Positions 9,928-22,552 of a stretch of 63,006 nucleotides of DNA are shown here, piece by piece (the stretch's first letter is position 1; each line of letters begins with the position of its first letter). A program made the translations under genes and the position numbers. This stretch comes from Rostrohypoxylon terebratum (taxonomy: Eukaryota; Ascomycota; Sordariomycetes; Xylariales; Hypoxylaceae): NCBI GenBank assembly GCA_022497145.1, contig MU385995.1:1-63006 (forward strand), written 5' to 3'. Under the pieces are notes generated by a model. That model made no database searches. It was not told the origin of the DNA and worked only from the letters and a program-made list of their open reading frames with translations.

Positions 9928-12118
9928 ATGAGACTTACAATCACCAGCTCGTTGTATCTATCTCTGCTGCTGGAACAAGCAGCAGCCCTTCCCTCCAACG
10001 AACCTAGACAAGATGTCGGCATCCAATCAGTAAATTTAGTATTTAATGCCGATTGCAAAAGACAAAGCGACATCGAAGCAGCGTGGGACGACGCTATCAA
10101 AATGGTGACGGCCCTCCCAAAAATCAATTTCAACGATGTAGCCGCAGTAGACTATTTCGGGCCACCAGCATTAAATAGTAAGTACTCTCGATGTGCCAAG
10201 TTTCTGTATTAATCATACCTAGGCGGTGTTAAATACTAACATCTGTTTAGAGAACTACCAATCCAAAATCCAAGCGGTTTTCGATAGCGCCAAAACCTTT
10301 GGAGAAGGATGGAAAATCACACCCACGCCTTTAAAAGTTCGAATCAACGTTGGCTGCGGTGCCAATGCTGACAGAGAGCTAGACTCGAGGTGTAAAGCGA
10401 AGGGGCCAGGTCTGAAAGCCTACACCTGGAACACCAAAAATTCCGATGGGACAGGAAAGAGACCTTACAACGACAAGGGCGCAACCATGAACATGTACAT
10501 TTGCAATAGCTTCTTCGCCTATAAAAGCCTAGCAGATCGGATCAATGAGTATAAAAATGACAAAGACTATACCCACAAATACAACATGCAGTACTATACG
10601 AACAGAGGTGAGTCTTACTCTCGAACACGCCCGTATAGCCTTTGAATATACACTGACTCGCTGTCCAGCATATGTAATTTTGCACGAGATGATGCATGCA
10701 AACAGGATCGCATACGAACCGAATGGGAACCGCCACATTGTCGACATGAATATGAAGATCTACGAATATGTCAACAACCCGGATGATCGAGGTTACAAAA
10801 GAAGACTTGTGTCGGTCGACGCGTATGGCTCGCAAAACACAAAGATTCTTGCCCGTACTAGCAGGAAGAACATCGCAACAGACATCACGCTCAATGGTTG
10901 GTTGTTCCCCCATCGCCTTTGATAGGGATCTACTAATGCGATACAGCCGACAATTTCGCACAATATGTTCTTTCCAAATATGTGCAAGCCGTGATTGGCG
11001 AGTAAGTGCACGAAACTCACATGCAATACTCAAGCATGAAAGACTCATCTCAGCAGGTATCCGTGGCTTCCAATAGCAAACGGCGAAGCGATAGGAGAAG
11101 TCCATCCAAAAGTTGGTCAGTTGGTCTTCACCAACGGTTCCGATTGGGGGTTATTCGGTACAAACTATGAAAACACCTTGAAAGATGGTGGCGATGATTG
11201 GACCTTTGCGTTCAGCACGGACAGTACCGTTGACGCGAGTGGTCTCAGTGACGAGGACACCCTAGCACCTTTGACAGACTTAGAATGGATCGGCGATGAC
11301 AAGTATCCCAGCGATTATATCAAGCAGTTGAAAGAATGGGCAAATAAGGCGCCAGATATGCCAACGTCAACGACATCTACTAGCCCTAAAAATGACTTGC
11401 ACTGCAACGGTTTGGGGTCGAAGATCTATATGTCTGCCGATACCCTCGCGGGCAACATCAAGACGTTTTGCAAAGCCGCCGTAGCCCAAGGCGTCCAAGA
11501 CAAAGACTCTGGCTCCATTGGCCGCAACTATAACCCCCGTGTTAGTCCATTCTCGCATGCTCGCGTGATACAAACCAGTACTGACAAGCAACCCAGACAC
11601 TCGACGAGGTGGACATCTCCGTGGATTGGCCTTCAGGAGTTAAGATCCCCTTCGACGAAGCCGAGTGTAACAAGCAGCTCAAAGCCACGTCGGACAACTG
11701 CGACGGCAACGACCCTGCCAACCCGATGAACTGGAAAGGTGGCGGCACCACCACCATCACGTCCACCAACCCGGACCTCAAGGTGCAGTATCACATCACG
11801 CCCAAGAGTCCACGCCAACCGCTGCCTAATAAGCCCGGTGGCTCATGCGACGTCTCGTACAAGTTCATCTACGACGAGTTCTGGATCTGGGGCAATGGGT
11901 ACGCGACCTCCGACTTCGGGCAGAAGAGCAACGGCTTGTTGCAGCAGATAAAAGGCTGTGACGGCCTCACGCACTGGAGCTTCAACTATGGCTTGGGTAG
12001 TGATGGGAGGGAGTGGAGTGCCAATGGCCGTCTACTGATTGGCAAAGCGGCCTGTGTGGGCCATGCCATCGGCAGCGCAGGTGGACCGTCCGGCGTAGAC
12101 TGCTCAGGATCTACCTAA
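9928..12118 (+). CDS. secreted aspzincin-like metallopeptidase with C-terminal Cys-rich domain
   Basis: Predicted secreted zinc peptidase. Six exons: 9928-10177, 10251-10607, 10669-10896, 10947-11001, 11054-11540 and 11597-12118; 632 residues. The signal peptide is MRLTITSSLYLSLLLEQAAA. The zinc motif HEMMH (in YVILHEMMHANR), the downstream Asp of VDAYG and the NADNFAQYV stretch fit the aspzincin (M35-like, lysine-specific metallo-endopeptidase) pattern. After a Pro/Ser/Thr linker (about residue 420), a C-terminal domain with several cysteines and an NPMNWKGGG stretch follows; I know it only as a recurring uncharacterised fungal secreted domain. Donor 4 is a less usual GTTGGT. The exon 5 acceptor is a tandem CAGCAG, so two isoforms differing by one residue are possible. 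Confidence 0.8.
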
Positions 12119-12879
12119 GTCTATGTTTGACGTTATATTGTATTTATTAGTGCACATAAAAGTTATATTTGTCTCAGCGAACTTAATTCAAAAGCGAAAT
12201 CAAACAGCGGCTCGAGAGTGGTACTGATCCGTCATAGTAGATGGCTCGTTTGTCTATGCCAAGCCCTCTATCAATTATCCTCTTCCAACTCGCTATCGAT
12301 ACTCTGGGTATGATTCAGCTTGGGAGACGATTCAAATGTAGCTTCAAAACACCCCAGATCAAGGTCAATATTTTTACGACTTCGTCTCTGGCGTTAAGGA
12401 ACAATTGTCGGCATAAACATACCTGATAACACAGATACATACTCGTGATACGTAATACCTTCGCATATACCTAGAGTTATGGCTAATGGGATACACATGG
12501 CCAAAGCTAAGATTTTGTAAGCAACCTTTTAATATCTATATAAATGCGGCTCATCGCACCGGCATTTATCACGATACAAGCGAACTGCGGGCGGAGACCC
12601 GAGATTGAAATGTATTTAGACGATTCGAGCCATCCCAATCGCCCGGTTACATCAGATGCTTGGCTGCTCTGGAAGGAAGTCTAATTAGCCGACTCTGAAA
12701 TCCGGCCCAACTAAACTGGCGGGCATGTATTCACAGTGCCTTGGTCGGTATTCAGCTTCGGCTTGACATTTATGCCGGAAGAAATTCTATAAATATCTAA
12801 GAGACCAAGTTAGCATTTGAACTTATCCAAGGTCTATTGAACATTCTCAACCCTCCAAATCTTTCTAGCCATATTAATC
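12119..12879. other. intergenic between two secreted-enzyme genes
   Basis: Same-direction spacer with the esterase promoter. No gene, RNA or repeat recognised. A short frame at 12241-12426 has no motif. Confidence 0.5.
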
Positions 12880-13885
12880 ATGCGGAGGACTACAGCCATC
12901 GGTCTTTTGGCAGCGCTGCTATCTTCTTCCGCGACGGACGCAGCATTGACACAAGTGGCTGACTGGGGAGAGAACCCAACGAACCTTGAAATGCAAGTTT
13001 ACCTCCCTGTCAAGTTAGCCGAGAAGCCAGCGATTGTTCTTGCTGTAAGATAGCGATATTTCCGTCATATAGATTCTGATACTAATAAGGGATGTAGCTC
13101 CACTACTGTGGCGGCACCGGGCCAGCATACTATCAGATGGCGAACTATGATACCTACGCCGATGCGCAGGGTTTCATAGTTGTATATCCGTCTACCAAGA
13201 AGGATAGCAACTGTTGGGTTAGTCTCACACATAAGCTGTTGGTTAGTTGCAACAATGAGTATTGGCTGAACAAATAATATCGTAGGACGTTGCGTCCGAG
13301 AAGACTCTTACCAACAATGGGGGAGGTGACAGCACTGGGCTAGTGAACATGGTCAAATACCTGATTGAGAAGTATAACGCGGACCCGACTAAGGTGTATT
13401 CTACCGGATCCTCATCGGGATGCATGATGACGAACGTGCTCCTAGCGGTCTATCCCGACGTGTTCGCCGCTGGATCGTGCTATTCGGGCGTCGCTGCAGG
13501 CTGTCTCGCAGGTTCTCCCGGATCGAGTCCGCAAAGTGCCGATCCTTTGTGCGCCAGCGGGCAAAACGTCAAGACCGGTGAAGAGTGGGCACAACAAGTC
13601 AAGGCGATGTACCCGACCTTCAATGGGACTTATCCTCGAATGCAGGCATTACACGGCACCGCCGATCACTTTGTGGATTACAAGAACCTAGCCGAGCAGC
13701 TGAAGGAATGGTCTGCTCTTCTCGGTGTCGAGTTCGCCAAGAACGTAACGAACACTCCTCAGTCAGGCTACACTCAGATTGTATATGGAGATGGTACCAA
13801 ATTGGTAGGGTATTCTGCAGCCAATGTCGGGCACACTGTGCCGGTCCATCCTCAACTTGACATGGCTTGGTTCGGTTTGGCATAA
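12880..13885 (+). CDS. secreted CE1-type esterase (acetylxylan / feruloyl esterase-like)
   Basis: Secreted carbohydrate esterase of the PHB-depolymerase/CE1 fold, expected to remove acetyl or feruloyl groups from plant xylan. Exons 12880-13044, 13098-13217 and 13286-13885; 294 residues, normal for the family. The signal peptide is about 21 residues (MRRTTAIGLLAALLSSSATDA). LHYCGGTGPAYY forms the oxyanion-hole region. STGSSSGCMMTNV carries the nucleophilic Ser (about residue 137). LHGTADHFVDY is likely to hold the acid residue, and VGHTVPVHP the catalytic His. Both introns are phase 0 and GT-AG. The exact substrate cannot be read from sequence. Confidence 0.88.
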
Positions 13886-14443
13886 TATATTGAGTTAGCA
13901 ACATTGGTCGGTTCGACGAAGTTAGTTAGGGTATGAAGTCGGCATCTCTTCGTTCCAATTATCGTTTGGGTTGCAGATCATCTCGTGTTGCCGGTCGTGA
14001 CCATTTTACTGTGTTGCAAGCGTTGCGGTTAGTGTATGTCGAGTTTAGACGACGTTTTCTGTAATCGACAATATTGCTGTCGTCGCTGAGATATACCCGG
14101 ATAAATAGGACCTGCTAAAAGTAGAAAATGAATTTAGGGAAAAAGGGGGTGACTTGATTACATAAGAATAGAGTTGGAATTGTCTTCCTTTCTGCTTACG
14201 TTATCACTCCACTCTCGCCTCGATTATGCAACTATCGGTTATCTGAATGTCCCATGCAGAAATCGGTGGTCGGGCTTTGAATGATGAATGACGACAGTAT
14301 CAACTTCATCCCTTCATCAACAATGAGAGCAATCACGGAAATCTAAGAATAGAGAGTATAATTCATATGAATAATCATGATAATCATGTTGAAGCAATGA
14401 ATTTCTGACATCGTTCATTTTCTTAGAACATCTATATTTTGCG
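13886..14443. other. intergenic, promoter of DNA ligase gene
   Basis: AT-rich spacer upstream of the ligase ATG. No ACGCGT cell-cycle box was seen here, in contrast to the polymerase epsilon promoter. No gene recognised. Confidence 0.5.
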
Positions 14444-17228
14444 ATGGCCAGTCCGACGAAGAAGCGTAAGCTGAATACCGGGAGCTCTAAATCGACAAGT
14501 TTGCCTTCTAGAGGATTGGAATACTTTTTCTCGAAGCAAAATCAGAATAGTAACACCGGAAGTGATGCAAAGAAGGATAAAAAGGAAAATGAATTGTCTT
14601 TAATGCAAAATGAAGGTCATGGCATGACGGATGAGGAACTGGCGCGAAAGCTTCAAGCTGAGTGGAACAACGAGACCGAAACTGCGGGACGCGCCTCCGG
14701 ATCTCCGCTGCCTTCCACATTATCCACTACCATCGCCACCCCACCGGTCGCGGAAACTTCCCAGAAGCTCCGAGAGTCTCTAGTTTCTATCTCGGAGGTG
14801 ACGAAATCTGACAATAAAGGCAAAAACACCTTGTCACTTCAATCCGTCTCAGCTTCCGTAGACAACATTTCAGAAACCATACCCTTCGATGAGAGCCCTT
14901 TGACGTTCGATCCTACGGAGTATGTACCAAAACTTCGAGAACACTGGTCCAATGAAGGTGGCGATGCGTCGTATGCGCTTCTAACGCGATGCTTTGTGCT
15001 CGTCAATGGCACATCTAGTCGAATTAAAATAGTGGATACTCTAGTCAATTGTCTTCGTATTCTCATCGAAGCAGACCCCGACAGTCTACTTCCTGCGGCA
15101 AGCTATCAACCCATCTTGAGGACTCCCCCACTGTGCTAATGAAATGGTATAGGTTTGGCTGGCGACCAACTCAATCTCGCCCCCATATATCTCGCTTGAA
15201 CTTGGAATAGGTGGTTCAGCTATTTCTAAAGCGCTTAGAAATGTCTGCGGCTTGGATAATCGATCTTTGAAGGCCATTTACGATAAACATGGCGATGCGG
15301 GCGACGTCGCGTTTGAGGCGAAGAAGAAGCAGAGCTTCACCTTACGAAAACCACGGCCCTTAACTATCAAAGGCGTCTACCAATCCCTCGTCAAAGTAGC
15401 CAACACCCAAGGGCAAGGAAGCGCGGAAGCCAAGCAGCGAATTGTGGATCGACTGTTGCAGGACGCTCGGGGTGGCGAGGAGAGCCGCTATGTTGTCCGT
15501 ACGCTATGTCAACACCTTCGCATTGGCGCGGTCAAGACTACGATGCTGATAGCTCTATCGCGCGCCTTTCTCCTCTCACGTCCCCCTAATGCAGAATTCC
15601 CCTTGAAATCTGCTAATGACCTTAAAGCGTTTAAAAAGGAGGAGTTAGCGGAGATTTGGAGTAGGGCCGAAGAGATCGTCAAAGCTTGCTTTGCAAGACG
15701 CCCTAACTACAACGATCTCATACCTACCATGCTCGAGATAGGTGTATGCGACGAGTTACTATTGAGATGCGACCTAGCCTTGCATATTCCCTTAAGGCCG
15801 ATGTTGGGAAGTATTACGAGGGACTTATCTGAAATGCTCACGAAATTACAAGGCAGGGACTTCGCGTGCGAATTTAAATACGACGGACAACGGGCTCAGG
15901 TCCACTGCGACGAGAAAGGCAATGTGTCGATTTTCTCCAGACATCTAGAAGTTATGACTGATAAGTATCCCGACCTCGTGGAGCTCGTTCCAAAAATCCG
16001 TGGCGAGGGCGTCAGCAGTTTTGTCATGGAGGGCGAAGTCGTCGCGGTAGACCAACAGTCTGGAGAATTGAAAAACTTCCAGACTCTCACGAACCGGGCG
16101 CGAAAAGACGTCGAGATCGGTAGTATAACAATTGAGGTATGCCTATTCGCATTTGACCTCATGTATCTAAATGGTCAGCCTCTACTCGACCGACCGTTTC
16201 GTGAGCGAAGGTCGTTACTACGATCTTTATTCATCGAAATACCGCATCGTTTCACCTGGGTCAAGAGTCTCGACGCTACATCTCAAGACTCTGAAGTTGT
16301 ACTAGACTTCTTCAAGCAAGCGACGGATACTAAATGTGAAGGTATTATGGTTAAGATTCTAGACAATCTCCCAGACCTTCCAGCGCCGACACAAAATGCT
16401 GGGGATACAAATCAATTGACCACAGAAGTTGAGGAAAACGAAACCCTTACTCTCCCCTCCAAATCGAAAGCGAAAAAGGGAAAGGGAAAGGCCAAGGGCT
16501 CCTCGAATGACGGGACCGGAGAAGAGAAGAAACCATCCTCACGACGGAAAGCACTACTCGCCACGTACGAGCCCGACAAGCGTCTTGACTCGTGGCTCAA
16601 AGTCAAGAAAGATTACAGTAGCTCATTTGATACGCTAGATCTTGTGCCTATTGCCGCGTGGCACGGCCAAGGCCGGAAGGCTAAGTGGTGGTCTCCGATT
16701 CTCATGGCCGTCCGCAACGACGGAACGGGATCTCTCGAAGCCGTGTGTAAATGTATGTCTGGCTTTACGGATGCCTTCTACAAGGCCAGTAAGAAATTCT
16801 ACGACGACGGTTCTGATGAAGAAGCTCAAGATGATACCGCGAAAACAAATGAGGAGGAAGAAGAAGAAGAAGATGTTGTGGAAAATTCCGATGCTCAAAA
16901 ATACAAGAATATTCGTAGAACAAAACCGAGTTTCATCGAGTATTACGGCCCGGAGCCAGACGTCTGGTTTGAGCCTCAAGAGGTATGGGAGATGGCGTTT
17001 GCCGATATTACACTTTCGCCGACATACACGGCGTCAATCGGACTGGTTAGTCAAGAGCGTGGCTTGAGTCTGCGATTCCCTCGCTTTCTAAAGAAACGCG
17101 AAGATAAGGGAATCGAAGAGGCCAGTAGTAGTGAATTTCTGGCTGGCTTATATACGAAACAGGAGGCTAAAGCGTCGACTGCACCAGCTGACCAAGATAT
17201 TGAAGATATTGTAGACGACGAGCTGTAG
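14444..17228 (+). CDS. CDC9: ATP-dependent DNA ligase I
   Basis: Replicative DNA ligase that seals Okazaki-fragment nicks. Exons 14444-15097 and 15153-17228; 909 residues. The N-terminal region is Ser/Lys-rich and disordered, with RGLEYFFSKQ resembling a degenerate PCNA-interacting box. The DNA-binding domain spans about 150-370. The adenylation motif is KYDGQR (active-site Lys near residue 459), followed by FAFDLMYLNG, EGIMVK and WLKVKKDY. A low-complexity Lys-rich insert sits between the last two motifs, and an acidic Glu run lies near the C-terminus. The single intron (15098-15152) begins with GC rather than GT (CG|GCAAGC) and ends TATAG, with a GCTAAT branch. Only this junction gives the conserved LLPAVWLATN sequence in frame. 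Confidence 0.95.
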
Positions 17229-17339
17229 TAGCTCATTCTTATTGAGTTGGTTACCTAGTAATTACAGAAATCCGGCGCATATGCGTGACACTTTTTCTAG
17301 CGATTCATCAGCTACCCCGTCACGATATGCTGTGACCAA

Positions 17340-18426
17340 TTACTCTTTCCACGCCTTGTACACGATACGAGCACCGTATTTGTCCCCCTTCTTAAGAATC
17401 ATCTGACTCTGCCAGTCCTCGACGTTAATAGCGTTTACAAACCGACTTGGCTCTACACAGAAGCCGCTTCGCGGTCCCCGAGCAGGGGCACCACCCACAG
17501 CTGGCACGTCAATCCATTTGCCAGTATAAAACTGGAATGCGGGCTCGGTGCTTAGCACATCCAGGTGAATTTTGCTCTCCGGGTGTTGTGCCGAGACAAG
17601 TTTAGTTAGCGGAAGGGCTCGCGTGTCGATAGGTACGGAGCTAGGAGATTTTGAGGGATCGACGATGAAGCAATCGTCAAAATCTGGGCCTTCGGGGCCT
17701 AACGTAAACGGAGTAGTCGTCTCAACCTTGGAGTAGGCTGTCGGTCCGGACGTGGGTATTCCCCATTCATTGAGTGGGAGGTACGAGTTGGTCGCAAGCT
17801 GGACTACAGTTCCATCAATGGTCGGACCGCCCGAAAGATTGAAATACCTGTCGAGGTTAGCCCTTTCCTACTGAACGTAGTAGTTTTAACATCAAGAGAG
17901 CATACGAGTGATTAGTAATGTTTACCACTGTCTCCTCGGCGCCTCCAACGAGTTCTGCGTCGTATTCTTGGCCGAGAACTATTACCTCCTTTCCATTCTC
18001 AATGACTTTCCCAGTCGTATAGAACACCTTAACGACGACCTCTCCGGGAAACCCCTCATCTCCGTCTTCACTCGTCAAAGTGAACTTTACAGTTTCTCCG
18101 CCTTGAAGTCCCTCGACGCCGGGGATCTGACGAAGACCCACTGGCGTCGGTCCCTTCCAAACGCGCTTGCCCCAGCCAACATTTCCGCCGTGCAAGGTGT
18201 TGGGGCCGTTGTTGGCAACGAAGCTGTAGGACTGCCCTCCGTTCAAGGAATCGATTTTAGCGTCCGAGATGCGGTTTGCGACGCGGCCGATGGTGGCGCC
18301 AAAGTGGGGGCTATTGTGCGAGGCGTAGAGCTCCTGGGTTGGGAAACCTTGGACAATGTCGAGTCCGCCGACCTTGAAGGACTGGATAATCGCTCCGAGC
18401 GGTAAGAAGGAGATCTCGTTGGCCAT
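17340..18426 (-). CDS. aldose 1-epimerase (galactose mutarotase)
   Basis: Interconverts alpha and beta anomers of hexoses, feeding galactose and glucose metabolism; likely cytosolic, as no signal peptide is present. Exons 18426-17906 and 17847-17340; 342 residues. Family residues visible: GATIGRVANRI, NTLHGG, the catalytic His in NITNHSYFNL (split by the intron at 17848-17905) and the catalytic Glu in FCVEPSR. The ATG at 18426 (MANEISF) is the first in frame; the extension upstream begins only with a TTG. Its 3' end lies about 110 bp from the ligase stop in a tail-to-tail arrangement. Confidence 0.92.
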
Positions 18427-18781
18427 GTTGGTACTTCGCGAATTGTTGGATGATTCGGAATTCAATGTTGGATGGTAGAGTAGATAAATTAGATAGATGT
18501 TGAGCTCAGGGAGGGAATGTAGCTAAATAAGAAACCGAGGTTGGAATGTCAAATATGAGGTTCTGGAGCATTGGGACATAAAACGTAGGACCTAGGACCT
18601 TGGTATTCAGGCTAATTATATGAAAAGCTTGGGAGTTCACGAGACTTAAAGGTGGCGTGTGGAGTGACTGTTAAGTCTAAAAGTCTACGACGTAGTACAC
18701 TAGGTGTAATATTTACTGAGTCTCAATTGCGTAAAGTATTGGATCGCATCATGAGATGGTGGATGGCGGATGGCGGGGTAA
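18427..18781. other. intergenic between epimerase and F-box relic
   Basis: Contains the epimerase promoter and, if the F-box gene had a first exon, its location. No ATG-bearing exon that splices in frame to the F-box could be identified. Confidence 0.45.
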
Positions 18782-20029
18782 CACCGATTGGAGATTGGCG
18801 GGGTAATTGGGGACACAAGGCGGATTATACACTCCGTTTTTACCTCATCATTCCACCGAGGTAGTCGCGATTCCGCCATCATTTCTCCAAAACGGGCCCT
18901 TTTGCCTTTTGAACCTTTTGATGCCGATACCGATACCGCGCATCCATGTATTACTCAATCTTCACAGCACTCCATATCACTCCTACGATTACCTCCAGAG
19001 ATTCTGACACAAGTTTTGGATTATGTAGGCTCGTCTTATTTCCGTCAGGATATAGGACGCCTCACAGTCTGCAAGCAATGGTTCATTTTTGCTCGTTTCG
19101 CGTGCTTCAAGAATCTCCAACTTTCCCAGAAAACCCTGTGACGTTTGCTGTCTTCTCAAGATGTTGAGAAGAGCTTGCTTCTGATCAAAGCTAGCTTGAA
19201 AATTCTGGATCTTGAACTGAAGGGATTTGAACACTGGAGCTCTATATCGGAGATCAAAGGCTATCCGCAAGATGACTCAATTTGGGAAGGGGATCTCGGT
19301 CGCGCATTGCTTACAGATTGGACAACAGTCTTAGATAACGACCTAGCCCAAATTGCCGTTGCAGTTAAAAATTCCCCAAAATTGCGGATGATACGCATAC
19401 ATGCCTCAAGCGAACGCCATCCTCTGCTCCCTTATCTTCCGCGACGCGATTATCTCTCACTACCCACGATGCGAGCTATACTGTCGGCGGAAAACCTGAC
19501 GGTCCTAGAGCTAGACCTACGTGGCACCCACCTGGTGCCGCGTCAAGAGCACAGCGATGATTTTCACATTTGCACGAGTATCGGCGCCCTTCTTCCTAAT
19601 TTAAGACGTCTTCGATTACGTATGCGCAGCATCTGCCCAGATGTTTTGAGGCCCCATCACCACGACACCGATTTACGCTTGAGCGAGGTGCTCATCAACC
19701 TCAGCTTGTCTAAAGATTCATTGATATCAACGTCAGCGGCGCACTCAATACGATGCGGGTCCACAGGCAGAGGATTTATTCAACTAAAAGCAGATATCGA
19801 GGATCAGGCAAAAGCTCTCGCAGCCCGTATGGCGTCTCCCAAGACCATAAGAATCCTGACCCATTCGCTTCCTCAGATCGAACTGCAGTCGCTGGACGTC
19901 TTGACCGGCAAGTGTATGAAACTGGCTGACGACATGGCGTGGGAAGACGACGGCAAGACTGTCGAGGACGATTCAGATTCGGAATCCGAAATCCTGGATG
20001 ATGACTTCTCTACGTCCTCTGATGCATAA
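18782..20029 (+). pseudogene. F-box protein gene interrupted by one in-frame TGA
   Basis: The frame from 18782 to 20029 encodes an F-box (LLRLPPEILTQVLDYVG, about 18977-19110), then a leucine-rich region with LKILDLELKG and LPNLRRLRLRMR, and a C-terminal acidic Ser/Asp tail. The frame is broken once, by TGA at 19139-19141, and resumes at the next codon with no shift (..QKTL-stop-RLLSSQ..). A single C-to-T change in CGA would explain it. No intron of normal size with a branch site spans the stop. There is also no in-frame ATG between the stop at 18779 and the F-box, so the 5' end is missing or lies in an unseen exon. Alternatives are sequencing error or stop-codon readthrough. Confidence 0.6.
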
Positions 20030-21445
20030 CGGTGGTGTGATAACATGGTTGAATGTTTATGCCCCCTGGCCAAGGCCTAGCTGGAAAAATGAGTTGGAGA
20101 TTTGGAGTCAGTGAGCGCCGATATGCATTATCAACAACTACAGCGACTGCGGTTCAATGGATTTTCCTGGCCTAAGTGTCAATGGCGGCTGTACATGGAT
20201 TAAAGACACCGTTTGTGAGTATCTCAACCCTTCTTATGCAGTTGGTCGCTAATGTTTACACTTGGAAGACGAGGGTTTTGTAATCACTGCGACTATCCCT
20301 GCCACTCCTATCAACCCTTCTACGGCTTACTGGCGCTATTGAAGCTGTTGGCGGTGGCGGTGGCGTTGACTTCTCTGTCGCTGTCTCTGAGCTCTCAATA
20401 CATAAAAGTCGGAATATGGTTTTAAAACAAGCCTCGGAAGATGGCCTGGTAAATCTAGTTCCGAATGTAATTCTCGATATTAACGTTTAATATGTGTTGA
20501 ATTGCAAGGGTGCTACAACAGCTATTTTCCCTAGTTGCATACTAAAGTAAACACATCACAATATGAAAAGAAAAATGACAAAACATTCACCAGAAGAAAA
20601 GATATTAGTCATCAGCCATAGCGAAAATTTTCATACCTTGCCTTATAGAACAATCACAAAATAAATTTAACAATAGGTCATGTTGATAGATAATAATCCA
20701 ACCTTATCGTGCGGTATTAAACCTTGAATTAAGCTACTGCACCCTATGGGAGGCACTTACTAGGGTAAAGCCACCACTCAAGTGAAGAACCTGAGAACAT
20801 TCCGGGACCAATCGCTGTCACAGCCCTACGAGACTCCATCTCTTATTAGGCAAGAGCCGTGGAGCCAAAATACCAAGGAACTCACTACATACTCACACTA
20901 GCCTAACTCACACTTACATCCATGGATGCGTGGCTATTACCCACGTGGAATGTACCTGCCTATCTGCTCACTGCCCATACACACATACCGACACCATCCA
21001 TGGATACTACACACACTACACACATCTAAACAAATCTACACACGGTCGCAGGTGCCATCTCATCAACAAATAATCACATCGACAGGTCTCGCTAATTCTC
21101 CCTATCCGATTTCACACTTGCTTGTGCACCTACTACTAACCTTAAACTAGTAACCACTTCGAAATCCGAGTACATCCAGTGCATCTAATACCTACATACT
21201 TCAAATGTTCTTATTCCAAGTCACATACTTCACATTCTGAGGGAACACGACAGCACCTATCATCCATCACTCGTCACCCAGCAATCCAATTCAAATACTT
21301 TAACTAAATCGGTATTACTTATTACTAAACACATTCCACTGATGGACAATCAACTTTAACTCTTCGAAGCTCTTCTTGTGAGCTCTAGCTGTTGAATCAT
21401 CTGTCTTTTTTTGGGTTGTTCCTCGCTTCAAAAATTAAAGCAGCG
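20030..21445. other. 1.4-kb intergenic, CA-rich
   Basis: The region 20880-21300 is rich in ACA/CAC runs and polypyrimidine on the plus strand, consistent with a long 5' leader and promoter for the next gene. No gene or RNA recognised. Confidence 0.5.
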
Positions 21446-22552
21446 ATGGCTGAATCATCACCGCTTAAGCAGACACCTAAGCGCAAGCATGGTGATTTGA
21501 TCAACGAGCAACGCACTTTCAGCGCATCTCCTAGTTCTTTTAGTCTACCCAAGACGGTCTTCTCCTTTCAACCTCCGACGCTCAAACTGACAGAGAGATC
21601 TCATAATGATACCCTCGAAGACGGTAATAGTAGCCCTCGAAGCAAGGTTGCTCAGCAGTTCCGAGAACTCGCTCTGGGAAGTGGGGGCGGGGTAACGGAT
21701 CAGGACAAGACTGATGGAACAGTCATTATGGGAAATAGATCGGGAACGGGAGCGGGAGCTGGAACAGATGAGGCTAGCCCCCAACCTGCAGCCGATAGCC
21801 CAAGATTTTCGCCTGAACTGCCCGTATTTGATTTTGATGGCGGTAACAGAAGCAGCGTGTCGTCTGCCGAAGACATGCAGCTCGACGATGATGATGACAA
21901 TGCATCACGCAAGCGTGTCAAATTACCCGATCAGCCCAACCAGCTTTCGCCCCCAAATTCTAGCGAGATGAGGCTAGCGGGCGAGCAGAGCACCACCGAC
22001 TTTAGCTCTCAGTCTCTCCAACAACAACATGGTGAATCACCAAGCTTCACACCGCAGACCGTTGTCGAACCCTCTATTTTGAGATTAATGAAGAACGATG
22101 GCCTCGGTCGCTTACAAAAGTCATACCCATCCATCAATCGACTCTCCGAATCCAAGTCGCGCAACCGAAAGCGAGCAGGCACGCCGCCATTAGTGAAGCG
22201 AAAGACGACAGAGCCATCCGCCGAAGAGGGGCCCGTTATTATCGACCCTATTCGCGCTTCCCTTACGTGGCATGAAGACGAAATTACTGTTTACGACCCC
22301 GAAGATAAGGATGATGACGGTACTGGTATCAACGGTATCGGTTTCAAACCAACACCTGCGATTGCGTACGCACGGGCGCAAAAGCGAAGACAGCAATTAG
22401 CCGATTACAGGAAACGCGAAGAGAGCGAAGCTAGAGCGAGGAGGAATCAGCGACGCCGACAACAACTCGGGAATGCTTCGCAATTAGAGAGACGACACAT
22501 GGCCCGCGTGCGTTTCTCCGATGCGGAACCGACTACCGTGGTTACTAATTGA
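21446..22552 (+). CDS. disordered, probably nuclear protein of unknown function
   Basis: Intronless, 368 residues, ATG at 21446. The N-terminal two thirds are low complexity (Ser, Pro, Gln, Asp), with an Asp run near residue 155 and basic patches such as KRKHG and RNRKRAGTPPLVKRK that could be nuclear localisation signals. The C-terminal 100 residues look ordered and conserved in style: WHEDEITVYDPED, GIGFKPTPAIAYARAQ and then a long Arg/Gln/Glu-rich helix. I do not recognise a named family. Given the basic helix and signals, a nucleic-acid-associated role is possible but unproven. Confidence 0.7.
   Translation: MAESSPLKQTPKRKHGDLINEQRTFSASPSSFSLPKTVFSFQPPTLKLTERSHNDTLEDGNSSPRSKVAQQFRELALGSGGGVTDQDKTDGTVIMGNRSGTGAGAGTDEASPQPAADSPRFSPELPVFDFDGGNRSSVSSAEDMQLDDDDDNASRKRVKLPDQPNQLSPPNSSEMRLAGEQSTTDFSSQSLQQQHGESPSFTPQTVVEPSILRLMKNDGLGRLQKSYPSINRLSESKSRNRKRAGTPPLVKRKTTEPSAEEGPVIIDPIRASLTWHEDEITVYDPEDKDDDGTGINGIGFKPTPAIAYARAQKRRQQLADYRKREESEARARRNQRRRQQLGNASQLERRHMARVRFSDAEPTTVVTN

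Noticed and set aside
20926..21150. CA-rich open frame
   Set aside because: Its composition is simple ACA/CAC repeats with no domain, consistent with a leader or promoter of the next gene.
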